64,000 nucleotides of DNA, from assembly GCF_001469955.1 (NCBI RefSeq), contig NZ_LOPU01000018.1, positions 498,001 through 562,000 on the forward strand, read 5' to 3'. The notes beneath the pieces were generated by a model. The model was not told the DNA's origin. It saw only the letters and a list, made by a program, of their open reading frames with translations, and ran no database searches. The position numbers and the translations under genes are program-made. Position 1 is the first letter of the stretch. Every line of letters begins with the position of its first letter. This DNA is from Haloprofundus marisrubri. Its GTDB lineage: Archaea; Halobacteriota; Halobacteria; Halobacteriales; Haloferacaceae. Below, one piece after another: positions 25,138-33,268 of this stretch.

Positions 25138-25256
25138 TGTGTGCCACCGTTGAGAGAGTACGTCGTGCGGCGAGATAGCCTCAGCGGGCGGGTGCGCCGG
25201 AGGTGCAAGCGCGATGTCGACGTGGCTCTCGGGTGACTGGCCGAACGGGAGAGTGG

Positions 25257-26603
25257 TCAGTCGAGAAGCGCCACCAGTTCGGAAACGTCCGACTCGTCGA
25301 GTGTCCGGACGGTGTCGACGAGTCGGTCCCGGTGGGCGTCGTCGTACCGGTCGCGAGTCGTGGCCTCGAACTTCCCTTCGAGTTGGTCCCACGTCATCGA
25401 CTCTCGTGGATGACCGGGAAACGCGTCCTTCTCGATTCGGTGCGTCTCGCCGTCGACGTCGAGTTCCACGACGGCGGGCATCTCGCCCGCCTCGAAGCGT
25501 TCCGTGAGCGCGGGGTCCTCCTCGACTTCGACCGTTCGGAGGAGTCGTTGTACGTCGTCCTCACGGATTCGGTCGGTGTCGTACTGTGCTTCGGTCACCT
25601 CCCCGTCGAGCGCAGCGACCGCGAGCATATACGGAAGCGAGTGGTCGGCCTGTGCCTTGGTCTCGACCTCGTAGCGACTCCCCTCGCCGCCGCCGATGAT
25701 GAGTTTTGCGCCGGCGAACGTGTCGAGACGAATCGCGTCGATAGCCGTCGGGTCGATATCCTCCTCGGCGGTGAGTTCGATGACCGCCTCTATCGCCGAC
25801 TGCGCGTACGTCTCGGCGACGTACTTCTTGGCCATGACGTCGTGGACGCGCTCTGCGGGCGTGTACTCCACCTCGAACTCACCCGAAACAACCTGTTTCC
25901 AGCCTTTCTGCCCCTCGAACACGTCGACCGGGCCTTCGAGTCCGTCGCGCGCGAGAAGCACCGAGTACACCGCGTTGCGTGCGGCGTTCGCGGAGGCGAC
26001 CCCTTTCCACTCGTTGATACCTCCCGTTCTGGTCACTCGGAGGGCGTTGTGCGCCGTCGCGGCGATGCCGACGGCGTTGCGGAACGCATCGCGCTCCAAC
26101 CCGAGTATCGTCGCCGCACCCGCCGTTGCCGAGACGACCGTGTGGGTGACGTGGTCCCAACCCTTGTCGCGCACGGGTGCAGCGTAGCCCAACTCTCCTT
26201 GGACCTCGTAGGCGACGCCGATGGCAGTCAGCAGTTCCTCGCCCGACGCGTCGACGAGTTCGCCGCAGGCGACGATGGCCGCCACGTTGTCGCTCGGGTG
26301 CGGCGTCTCGCCGGGAGCGAGATACGAATCCATGTAGTCGAGATAGCGCACCAGCGCCGTGTTCAGCATCGCCGCGTCCGGTGGTGAGGCACGCCGGTCG
26401 CTCCCCCAGAGACGACACGCGCCATCGTCGTTCATCGATTCGACGGTCGTCCGAATCTTCTCCGTCGTCTCCGACCCCATCGCGCCGACGGCGATGCCGA
26501 CGGAGTCGAGGACGCGTCGCTTCAGCGCGTCCCGAGTCTCCTCGGAGAGGTCGTCGTACGAGACGTCGAGTGCGAAGTCCGCAATCTCACCGGTCGTCGT
26601 CAT
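25257..26603 (-). CDS. MmgE/PrpD family protein
   Basis: 448 residues from ATG 26603. LKRRVLDSVGIAVGAMGS, YLDYMDSYLAPGETPHPSDNVAAIVA and NAVGIAATAHNALRVTRTGGINEWKGVASANAARNAV identify the MmgE/PrpD fold. Members include 2-methylcitrate dehydratase, cis-aconitate decarboxylase and unassigned enzymes. No prpB, prpC or acnD-like gene is present, and haloarchaea usually degrade propionate by the methylmalonyl route, so methylcitrate dehydratase should not be assumed. Cytosolic. Confidence 0.82.
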   Translation of the reverse strand: MTTTGEIADFALDVSYDDLSEETRDALKRRVLDSVGIAVGAMGSETTEKIRTTVESMNDDGACRLWGSDRRASPPDAAMLNTALVRYLDYMDSYLAPGETPHPSDNVAAIVACGELVDASGEELLTAIGVAYEVQGELGYAAPVRDKGWDHVTHTVVSATAGAATILGLERDAFRNAVGIAATAHNALRVTRTGGINEWKGVASANAARNAVYSVLLARDGLEGPVDVFEGQKGWKQVVSGEFEVEYTPAERVHDVMAKKYVAETYAQSAIEAVIELTAEEDIDPTAIDAIRLDTFAGAKLIIGGGEGSRYEVETKAQADHSLPYMLAVAALDGEVTEAQYDTDRIREDDVQRLLRTVEVEEDPALTERFEAGEMPAVVELDVDGETHRIEKDAFPGHPRESMTWDQLEGKFEATTRDRYDDAHRDRLVDTVRTLDESDVSELVALLD

Positions 26604-26791
26604 GGTTTTCGCTACCACCGTTGGCGACGAAAAACCGTTTCCAGCGTCGTAGTGAGTGCCTCCGACGGTGATACGTCGACTCGACGGAGTCTCTCTTCGG
26701 CACTGATTCACCGAACAGACAGTACACTCCGCCGACGGCCTCGAACTTCCGCCCCAACAGTAAGGAATGTGACAGCCGTACGTTCGTCTGT

Positions 26792-27184
26792 ATGGACCAC
26801 GACGAGTTCATCGGTCAGGTTCAAAACCGTGCAGGACTCGCCTCACGCGGAGAGGCGACGAGCGCCACGCGGGCAGTCTTGGAGACGCTCGGCGAGCGTA
26901 TCGGCGAGGAGGAGGCCGACCACGTAGCCTCACAGCTACCGCTCGAAATCGGACGATACCTTGACGAGAGAGACCACGCCCAACAGTTCGACTACGAGAT
27001 GTTCGCCGCCCGTGTCGCCGAGAAAACCGAGTCCTCGGACGTAGAGCAGCGGCCGGGCCAGACGTCACAAGCAGTGATGAGCGTCGTCTCCGACGCCGTC
27101 GAAGGTGGTCTCGTCCGTGACGTCGTCTCACAGCTTCCACAGAGCGACGGCTACGGGGAACTGATGGCGGAGGCCGGCGACTAA
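26792..27184 (+). CDS. DUF2267 family protein
   Basis: 130 residues. HDEFIGQVQNRAGLASRGEATSATRAVLETLGERIGEEEADHVASQLP and the repeated VVSDAVEGGLVRDVVSQLPQ fit DUF2267, made of two similar helical halves that each end in xSQLP. The family is common in salt- and stress-related contexts but has no known activity. Cytosolic, acidic, single gene with own upstream gap. Confidence 0.82.
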   Translation: MDHDEFIGQVQNRAGLASRGEATSATRAVLETLGERIGEEEADHVASQLPLEIGRYLDERDHAQQFDYEMFAARVAEKTESSDVEQRPGQTSQAVMSVVSDAVEGGLVRDVVSQLPQSDGYGELMAEAGD

Positions 27185-27267
27185 GCCGATAGGCCGATTC
27201 GATATCGCACTCTTTGGTTTATTGCGTAGGGCGTAAACCCTTACACCGATGGCGATAACGAGGGCGT

Positions 27268-27762
27268 ATGGAGCAGCGACGGAAGATTCTCGACCTTCTA
27301 CTGTCGAACGCCCGAGAGAGCACCGCCGACATCGCCAGACAGACCGGTCTCGACGAGGCACGCGTAGAGGAGACCATCGCGGAACTGGAGGCCGACGGCG
27401 TCGTCCACGGCTATCAGGCGATAGTCGACTGGCGGCAGGTGGCAGACGACGGCGAACACGTCCAGGCGGAAGTCGAACTCAACGTCGAACTCGACCGTGA
27501 AACCGGCTACGAGGATATCGCTCGCCGCATCGTGAAGTTCCCGCAGGTGTCGTCGCTTCGGCTGTTCTCCGGCGACTACGACTTCGCCATCCTCGTCGAG
27601 GGCGAGTCGATGCACGACGTCTCGCAGTTCATCTCCGAGCAGATTGCGCCGATACCGGAGGTGACGCAGACGGTGACGCATTTCGTGATGGAGACGTACA
27701 AAGAGCGCGGCATCGTCTTCGGCGACCGGGACGACGACGACCGCCTCTCGATATCGCCATGA
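27268..27762 (+). CDS. Lrp/AsnC-family transcription regulator
   Basis: 164 residues. Residues 1-50 form a winged helix (RRKILDLLLSNARESTADIARQTGLDEARVEETIAELEADGVVHGY); residues about 65-150 form the RAM/ligand-sensing domain (VSSLRLFSGDYDFAILVEGESMHDVSQFI). It probably binds an amino acid. It overlaps the aminotransferase gene by four bases (atga), so it likely regulates and is coproduced with that enzyme. Upstream there is a TATA-like ggtttatt at about 27215. Confidence 0.88.
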   Translation: MEQRRKILDLLLSNARESTADIARQTGLDEARVEETIAELEADGVVHGYQAIVDWRQVADDGEHVQAEVELNVELDRETGYEDIARRIVKFPQVSSLRLFSGDYDFAILVEGESMHDVSQFISEQIAPIPEVTQTVTHFVMETYKERGIVFGDRDDDDRLSISP

Positions 27763-28898
27763 GAATCGCCGACCGCGTCGAACGCGTTCCACCGTCGGGG
27801 ATTCGACGCTTCTTCGAGTTGGCCGAGGAGAAAGACGACGTCATCTCGCTCGGTGTCGGCGAACCCGACTTCAGCGCACCGTGGGCCGCCCGCACGGCCG
27901 CTATCGACTCGCTCGAACGTGGCCGAACGTCGTACACGGCCAACCGCGGGATGCGCGACCTCCGAACCCAAATCGCCGACCACGTCGGACGCTACGACTT
28001 GGAGTACGACCCCGACGAGGAGATTCTCGTGACGACCGGCGCGAGCGAGGCGCTCGACGTAGCGATGCGGGCGTTCGTCGACCCCGGCGACCGCGTCGCC
28101 GTCCACCAACCGTCGTACATCTCGTACGTTCCGGGCGTCGTCTTCGCCGGCGGCGAACCGCTCGCGGTGCCGACGCGCCCCGAGAACGACTTCGAACTCA
28201 CTTACGAGGATTTGGCGAACGCAGGTGCGGAGAACGCAGAGCTGTTGATGCTCTGCTATCCGAACAACCCGACGGGGGCGACGATGAGTCGCTCCGAACT
28301 CGCCGAGGTGGCGGAGTTCGCCGTCGAACACGACCTGATGGTGCTCTCCGACGAGATTTACGCCGCGCTCACCTACGAGGGCGACCACACCTCCATCGCC
28401 ACGTTCCCCGAGATGCGCGAGCGAACCGTCGTGTTCAACGGTTTCTCGAAGGCCTACGCGATGACGGGACTGCGCCTCGGCTACGCGCTGGGGCCGCCGG
28501 AGGCGATTCGGGCGATGAACCGTATCCACCAGTACTCGATGCTCTCGGCACCGACGACGGCGCAGTACGCCGCCTTGGAGGCGCTTCGGTCCTGCGACGA
28601 CGAGGTCGTCGAGATGCGAAACCAGTACGACCGCCGTCGCCGGTTCGTCCTCTCACGGTTCGAGGAGATGGGACTGGACTGCTTCGAGGCCAAGGGAGCG
28701 TTCTACGCGTTCCCGCACTGTGGCGGCGACGACGAGCGCTTCGCCGAGGAGTTGCTCAGACAGCAGAACGTGGCCGTCGTCCCGGGGAGTATCTTCGGCG
28801 TCGGCGGCGAGGGACATCTCCGTATCTCGTATGCAACCGGCTTAGACGACCTCAGAACGGCGATGAACCGTATCGAGGCGTTCGTCGACGCTCGGTGA
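27759..28898 (+). CDS. Class I/II PLP-dependent aminotransferase
   Basis: 379 residues. VISLGVGEPDFSAP is the substrate loop, LLMLCYPNNPTGA binds the pyridine ring, VLSDEIY holds the conserved Asp, and NGFSKAYAMTGLRLGY holds the PLP lysine. It belongs to fold type I, subgroup of aspartate/alanine/aromatic aminotransferases. The exact amino-acid donor cannot be told. Coupling with an Lrp regulator suggests amino-acid-dependent control. Confidence 0.9.
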   Translation: MRIADRVERVPPSGIRRFFELAEEKDDVISLGVGEPDFSAPWAARTAAIDSLERGRTSYTANRGMRDLRTQIADHVGRYDLEYDPDEEILVTTGASEALDVAMRAFVDPGDRVAVHQPSYISYVPGVVFAGGEPLAVPTRPENDFELTYEDLANAGAENAELLMLCYPNNPTGATMSRSELAEVAEFAVEHDLMVLSDEIYAALTYEGDHTSIATFPEMRERTVVFNGFSKAYAMTGLRLGYALGPPEAIRAMNRIHQYSMLSAPTTAQYAALEALRSCDDEVVEMRNQYDRRRRFVLSRFEEMGLDCFEAKGAFYAFPHCGGDDERFAEELLRQQNVAVVPGSIFGVGGEGHLRISYATGLDDLRTAMNRIEAFVDAR

Positions 28899-29008
28899 GC
28901 ATCGGATACACCGAATACTGCGATACGGATTCTTTTGACCGCTCGAAACGCTGTTCTGGAAAAATCGTAGTGTACACCCGACAGCACGCACTTCACGGCG
29001 ACCCCTGT

Positions 29009-29212
29009 TCAGTTGTGGTCTCGTCCACTCCCGTTTTCAGCAGAAGGGAACACGTCTACGAGGACCACGACAACCCCCGCGAGCACCATCAGTCCGCCAA
29101 CCCCGACGAGGAGAACGTCAGGCCGAAAGAACAGACAGAGGCCAACGCCGACGACGGTCAGTTCTACCGCGGCGAGCATTCGCTTGAGTTCTCCGGTCGT
29201 AGACACGAGCAC
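29009..29212 (-). CDS. Small two-helix membrane protein
   Basis: 67 residues from GTG 29212 (or 65 from the next GTG at 29206). Two hydrophobic helices, residues about 12-30 and 33-54, with a polar tail (SAENGSGRDHN). Weak TATA-like sequence upstream. No recognised family. Confidence 0.5.
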   Translation of the reverse strand: MLVSTTGELKRMLAAVELTVVGVGLCLFFRPDVLLVGVGGLMVLAGVVVVLVDVFPSAENGSGRDHN

Positions 29213-29285
29213 CGATGTCTGTTCGGGCTACTTACACGGTTCGGTCATCGTCGGCCGACCGCTGGGACACAGGCCACAGGCGTCG

Positions 29286-29477
29286 CTACCAGAAGCGCAT
29301 CCCGACCACGACCGTGAGACTGAGCGACACGGCCGAGAGGACTACAGCGAGGACGCCGTCGCCGCCGAACCGAAGCGTCCCCACCGCGACGAGAAACGCG
29401 ACGAAGAATCCGAGCGAGATGAGTCTCCGGAGTTTGTACTCTCGGATTGCTTTCTCTGCGCGTGCGGAGTCTTGCAT
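29286..29477 (-). CDS. Small two-helix membrane protein
   Basis: 63 residues from ATG 29477; the longer open frame to 29828 has no coding character. A basic, helical head (DSARAEKAIREYKLRRLI) precedes two hydrophobic helices split by RFGGDG. It follows the same strand as the small gene at 29009 and may form an operon with it. Function unknown. Confidence 0.55.
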   Translation of the reverse strand: MQDSARAEKAIREYKLRRLISLGFFVAFLVAVGTLRFGGDGVLAVVLSAVSLSLTVVVGMRFW

Positions 29478-29754
29478 GGGACGAATCGAGACGCGGTCGA
29501 AATAACTGTTTTCAGAGCAGCGTACAGAGACGACACCGGTAGCGGACTTACACCGACAAGTCGGGAATCCGAACAGGCGACACCAAGTTGACTGCGTCGC
29601 TGGACCTTCGGTGACGAACCAATCCGAGTCACCAATTGGCTTTCGTCGTCGGACTGTTCGCCGTCTCGGCCGCGTTTGTTTTACCTCGTCCGTCGAGTCT
29701 TCGACCCCTCGGGACCGCACTGGTTCGTGTGCCAAACAGGGTAGCGGTCGTTCA

Positions 29755-29789
29755 ACAGAGACATACCCAGACGATACTGGGTCCTCTGT
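29755..29789. repeat. Two-part inverted repeat upstream of parA-like gene
   Basis: Outer arms acagag (29755-29760) and ctctgt (29784-29789) enclose inner arms acccag (29765-29770) and ctgggt (29777-29782) around the loop acgata. Twelve of twelve arm bases pair. It lies 146-180 bp before the parA-like start. Confidence 0.75.
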
Positions 29790-29902
29790 CGGTTTCCCGT
29801 TCATATATCTGTACACATTTCTATACATCTACCCAAATGGATGTCCGGCCGGCTTTTCGTACCGTTATCCGGCGACTCTCGACAGCACGATTGTCTGACG
29901 GA

Positions 29903-29910
29903 TATTTATG
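29903..29910 (+). promoter_or_regulatory. TATA box of parA-like operon
   Basis: tatttatg lies about 28 bp before the ATG at 29935, in agreement with a leaderless transcript. Confidence 0.6.
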
Positions 29911-29934
29911 TAGGGCTCTGCGGAAGCGAGAGCT

Positions 29935-30780
29935 ATGAAACGGGCAGTGACGCTGTGGAGCGAATCCGGCGGCGTCGGAAAGACGACGATGGCGACGAAC
30001 ACGGCCGCGGCGCTCGGGCGACGGGGTGCCGACGTTCTCGTCGTCGACTTGGACCCGCAACTCGGCAGTCTGACCGACCACGTCGGCTTCGGCGACCTGA
30101 AGACGACCGACGACGACCACCTCGGCGACGTGCTCCTCGACCAGGACCGCGATGCGTCCGATTTGGTCGTCGACGCCGGCGACTTCGATTTGATTCCCTC
30201 TCACGAGGGGTTGGCGAACATCGAAAGTGAGATGGCCGCGCGAAACACCTCGTTGCGGGAGTTCCAGTTGCGTTCGTCGCTGACGCCGCTGGCGAGCGAG
30301 TACGACTACTTCCTCATCGACCCGCCGGCGACGCTGAACGTGCTCGTCGACAACGCGCTGGTCGCCGCACGCGACGTCGTCATCCCCATCGAACTCACGC
30401 GGAAGGGAAGCGTCTCCATCGACGGACTGGAAGACACCCTCGACAGCATGGAACGCGGTTTCCGAACGTTCGACGAGTCGTTCTCGCTCGGGATTCTCGC
30501 CGTCGTCCCCAACGAAGTCGGCGACTCGAACATCTACCGCGAAGTCCGCGAGGAACTGGAAAGCGGCGGCAAACCGGTCACGCCGTTCGGCATCCGCAAG
30601 CGCGACGTGCTGAAGGAGGCGTGGCGCAACCAGATGACCGTCTTCGAGTTCGCAGACAGCGCGGAGACGCGTGACCTGCGACCGTACGAAAAGGACCTGC
30701 TCGACCAGTTCGACACCGTCGCTCGCATCGTCGAACGCGGGAGCGTCGAGGCGGCCGTCGACGTGGAGGTGGCACAATGA
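29935..30780 (+). CDS. ParA/Soj-family ATPase with altered Walker A
   Basis: 281 residues. Walker A is SESGGVGKTT (residues 9-18): Lys16 is present, but the signature lysine that normally precedes GG is Ser11. Walker A' is VLVVDLDPQLGSLTDHVG and Walker B is YFLIDPPATLN. The fold is of the ParA/MinD class, which moves or positions DNA or complexes by ATP-driven dimerisation. Loss of the signature lysine, which contacts the partner nucleotide, hints at changed dimer control. The gene overlaps its partner at 30777 by four bases. Confidence 0.85.
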   Translation: MKRAVTLWSESGGVGKTTMATNTAAALGRRGADVLVVDLDPQLGSLTDHVGFGDLKTTDDDHLGDVLLDQDRDASDLVVDAGDFDLIPSHEGLANIESEMAARNTSLREFQLRSSLTPLASEYDYFLIDPPATLNVLVDNALVAARDVVIPIELTRKGSVSIDGLEDTLDSMERGFRTFDESFSLGILAVVPNEVGDSNIYREVREELESGGKPVTPFGIRKRDVLKEAWRNQMTVFEFADSAETRDLRPYEKDLLDQFDTVARIVERGSVEAAVDVEVAQ

Positions 30781-31184
30781 GCAAAGACGACCGTTACGGC
30801 GCAGCAGGCGACACGTACGGCGACACGCCGCCGGCGGCCGAGAACGGTGCCGATACGTCGGCGGCTGACGACGACACCGAGTCGCAGACCGAGGCCGAAC
30901 AGGAGTCCGCCGACGAGAAGACGGCTTCGAGCGGTTCGGAACCCGCCGAACTCCCGTTCATTTTCGCGCGCCGGACGGTGAAAGCCGACCGTGATGCGCT
31001 TCCGGTCTACGTTAGACCGACGACGGCCGACAGACTCGACGCACTCGAACGGGAACTCGACGACCGATTCGACGGCGACGACGTGATGTCGCTGGACGTG
31101 CGCGAAGCAGTCGTCACCGCCGGACTCAGAAACGTCGACGACGTCGTCGACGTGATGGAGGAGTGGGGCTACGGGCGTCGGTAG
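30777..31184 (+). CDS. Partner protein of the ParA-like ATPase
   Basis: 135 residues. Residues 1-60 are highly acidic and disordered. Residues about 62-130 form a compact domain (LPFIFARRTVKADRDALPVYVRPTTADRLDALERELDDRF) with a strand followed by helices, as in ribbon-helix-helix-type adaptors. Its four-base overlap with the ParA-like gene and small size suggest a centromere-binding or cargo-adaptor role. No motif proves DNA binding. Confidence 0.65.
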   Translation: MSKDDRYGAAGDTYGDTPPAAENGADTSAADDDTESQTEAEQESADEKTASSGSEPAELPFIFARRTVKADRDALPVYVRPTTADRLDALERELDDRFDGDDVMSLDVREAVVTAGLRNVDDVVDVMEEWGYGRR

Positions 31185-31281
31185 CCGAGGAGACGACCGA
31201 GTCGGAAGTCGCTGGAAGAATCGGATAAAATCGAATCGGCGCCGTGGCGGGTCGTCGGTCGTCGAGTGATTCCCGTGAGGT

Positions 31282-31881
31282 CTACTCGTCGAACTCGCCG
31301 AAGCCGAACGAGTCGTCGCGGTCGATATCTCTGTACATCCCGACGAAACTGTCGTGGTCGCCGTCCTGCAGTTGTTCGTCGAGGTTCTCGCGAACGTCGC
31401 TGAGTTCGGCGTCGAGTTGCTGATACTCGGCGGTCTCTGCCAACGTCGAGTCGTCCTTTTCGGCTTCGAGAACGGCTTTCTTCGAGGCGAGCGCGAACAG
31501 TTCGCGGACACCGTCGTCGTACTCGCTGCGCATGAGGAGGTTCGAGACGACGCCCAGAAGCGACTCGCGGGTGACCGGCTTGACGAGATAGTCGTCGAAC
31601 CCCATCTCGACGATGTCGAAGTCGGGTTCGACGGCGGTCACCATCGCCACGCGGCAGTCGATACCGCGCTCTCTGACGGCGTCGAGCACCTCGTCGCCGG
31701 AGAGTCCCGGCATCCGTCTGTCGAGGAGGACGACGTCGACGGCGTCGTCGAGTTCGGAGAGCGCTTCGTGGCCGCCGTACGCGGTGCGTACTCGGTACTC
31801 ACCGTCCAACCACGCCGCGTAGAGGTTGGCGAGGTCGGACTCGTCTTCGACGACGAGCACCAGCGGCGGTTCGTCGGTCAT
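31282..31881 (-). CDS. HalX-type response regulator
   Basis: 199 residues from ATG 31881. Receiver domain, residues 5-115: acidic pair in VVEDESD, phospho-acceptor Asp in VVLLDRRMPGLSG, and Lys in DDYLVKPVT. The C-terminal HalX domain follows (LLMRSEYDDGVRELFALASKKAVLEAEK). HalX regulators are specific to haloarchaea, mostly without known targets. No histidine kinase gene is adjacent, so it is an orphan regulator here. An additional in-frame start at 31905 would add eight residues. Confidence 0.9.
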   Translation of the reverse strand: MTDEPPLVLVVEDESDLANLYAAWLDGEYRVRTAYGGHEALSELDDAVDVVLLDRRMPGLSGDEVLDAVRERGIDCRVAMVTAVEPDFDIVEMGFDDYLVKPVTRESLLGVVSNLLMRSEYDDGVRELFALASKKAVLEAEKDDSTLAETAEYQQLDAELSDVRENLDEQLQDGDHDSFVGMYRDIDRDDSFGFGEFDE

Positions 31882-31993
31882 CGGTCTCTCCTCGTTGCCC
31901 GGCAAACGCCCATATCCCCTTCATGGCAGACGACGCTATATCAAGATACCTCTTGTAGACGAAATAGCAGCCCCAAAAATGTAGGAAATTTGA

Positions 31994-33070
31994 TTACTCC
32001 GACACTGATTCGACGGTTAGGCGATTGGCTTCGATGTCCTCGACGACGGCTCCCCACCCGCCCACGGTTCGAGTCTCGCCGTCGACATCGACGGTGAGGG
32101 CGGTTTCGCCCGCCAGTTGCGACAGCGGCGGTTCGCCGTTGGTCGAGGAGCCGACGTAGGAGACGTCTTCGAGCGTCCCGACGAACGACACCGACTTCCC
32201 GGAGTCGGTGTCGTAGCCGTCGACCCGTACACGAACCGTCGCCCCGTCGATGAGAAGCGGTTCGGTCTCTCTGACGAACCGTCTGATGTCGGTGTAGACG
32301 AGCGGTGGCTCGGTCGGGCGCGCGTCGTACACCGTCTCCCAGACCTCCCAGAGGCACGTCTGGAAGAACCAGTGGAACACGTAGGTGAGCGTGTAGTCGT
32401 CGACGAGAACGCCGTACCGGTTGACCGACCGCGCGTGCGGCGTGAAACACATCCGGTTGCGGTCGACCAGCACGATAAACGGGGCCGGGAGCCGTCGGTG
32501 TCGCACCTCGGTGGCGACACCCTCGTACGTCTTCGGGTCCGGAAGCGCGTCGGCAGGTGTATCCGAGTCGGTGTGAATCGAGACGCTGACGAGTACGCCG
32601 TCGTCGTACGCCGCCGACAGCGCGGGACGAAGCCGCTTGAACTGCTCGGGCGACGCCGACACCTGCACCTCTCGTTCGGCGTCGCGGACGATGTCGCAGG
32701 CGCGGTCGAACACCGTCTCGAACCGCTTGACGATGCTGACCATGTGGTCGTCGACGGCCGGTTGTTCCCAGCGCTCCTCTATCTCGGTGGCGGCATCGGT
32801 GAACCGTTCGGCCTTCCCGCGGAGTGCGCCGAGCACCGCCTGCGGGTCGTTCGCGCGTGCGTGGAGACTATCCTGCTCGTACGTCTCGATGTAGCCTTTC
32901 GTCTCCAGGTCGCGGAGGACGTCGTAGATTCGGGCGGTCGGAACCGAACAGGCGTCGGCGAGTTCGGTGGCACTGGCCGACCCGAGTCGAAGCAGCGCCG
33001 TGTACGCGTCCGCCTGATACTGCGATAGTTCGGCATCTTCGAGTGCCCGGCGTAACTCCGCGGTGTCCAT
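31994..33070 (-). CDS. trmB: TrmB-family sugar-responsive regulator
   Basis: 358 residues. The N-terminal winged helix (LSQYQADAYTALLRLGSASATELADACSVPTARIYDVLRDLETKGYIETY) is followed by a coiled coil and a sugar-binding TrmB C-domain (FVGTLEDVSYVGSSTNGEPPLSQLAGETALTVDVDGE). In Halobacterium and Haloferax the homologue is a glucose-responsive global regulator of gluconeogenesis, glycolysis and purine/cofactor genes. The upstream box taataa (33095-33100) on either strand could be its TATA element. It is upstream of guaB on the same strand but separated by about 200 bp. Confidence 0.88.
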   Translation of the reverse strand: MDTAELRRALEDAELSQYQADAYTALLRLGSASATELADACSVPTARIYDVLRDLETKGYIETYEQDSLHARANDPQAVLGALRGKAERFTDAATEIEERWEQPAVDDHMVSIVKRFETVFDRACDIVRDAEREVQVSASPEQFKRLRPALSAAYDDGVLVSVSIHTDSDTPADALPDPKTYEGVATEVRHRRLPAPFIVLVDRNRMCFTPHARSVNRYGVLVDDYTLTYVFHWFFQTCLWEVWETVYDARPTEPPLVYTDIRRFVRETEPLLIDGATVRVRVDGYDTDSGKSVSFVGTLEDVSYVGSSTNGEPPLSQLAGETALTVDVDGETRTVGGWGAVVEDIEANRLTVESVSE

Positions 33071-33268
33071 CAGAGTCGAATCGACAACATAACGATTAAT
33101 AACTGTTCCTTCCTTCCGTCGGGCTTTCTGTGAACCCGCCTCCCGCGGTCGGAGGTGAAGCGAACGTAGCGAGAACGAACTAGACGAAAGCGAGTGCGAC
33201 GAGAACGAACCCAGTGAGAGAAGTGGACAAGAGCGCGCAGTCAGAGGCGGGTGGCTTCGCCCGGTCGC
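33071..33268. other. 198-bp gap with short degenerate repeats
   Basis: It contains trmB promoter bases (gattaataact near 33094-33104) and, between about 33163 and 33210, repeated gcga/gaacgaac motifs (cgagaacgaac appears near 33169 and again near 33200). No gene is seen. Confidence 0.4.

Larger units (their letters stand above)
29478..29934. other. 457-bp intergenic region upstream of the ParA-like gene
   Basis: No credible gene is seen. Open frames here use rare codons and lack start context. The region holds a two-part inverted repeat (29755-29789), then an AT-rich stretch with alternating purine-pyrimidine steps (tcatatatctgtacacattt, 29801-29820, and the following ctatacatctaccc), and then the parA promoter. 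This layout could mark a partition or control site for the ParA pair; it is not proven. Confidence 0.55.

Noticed and set aside
29636-29938. 100-residue frame in the region upstream of the ParA-like gene
   Set aside because: TTG start, unusual codons, runs into the parA promoter; no coding character.
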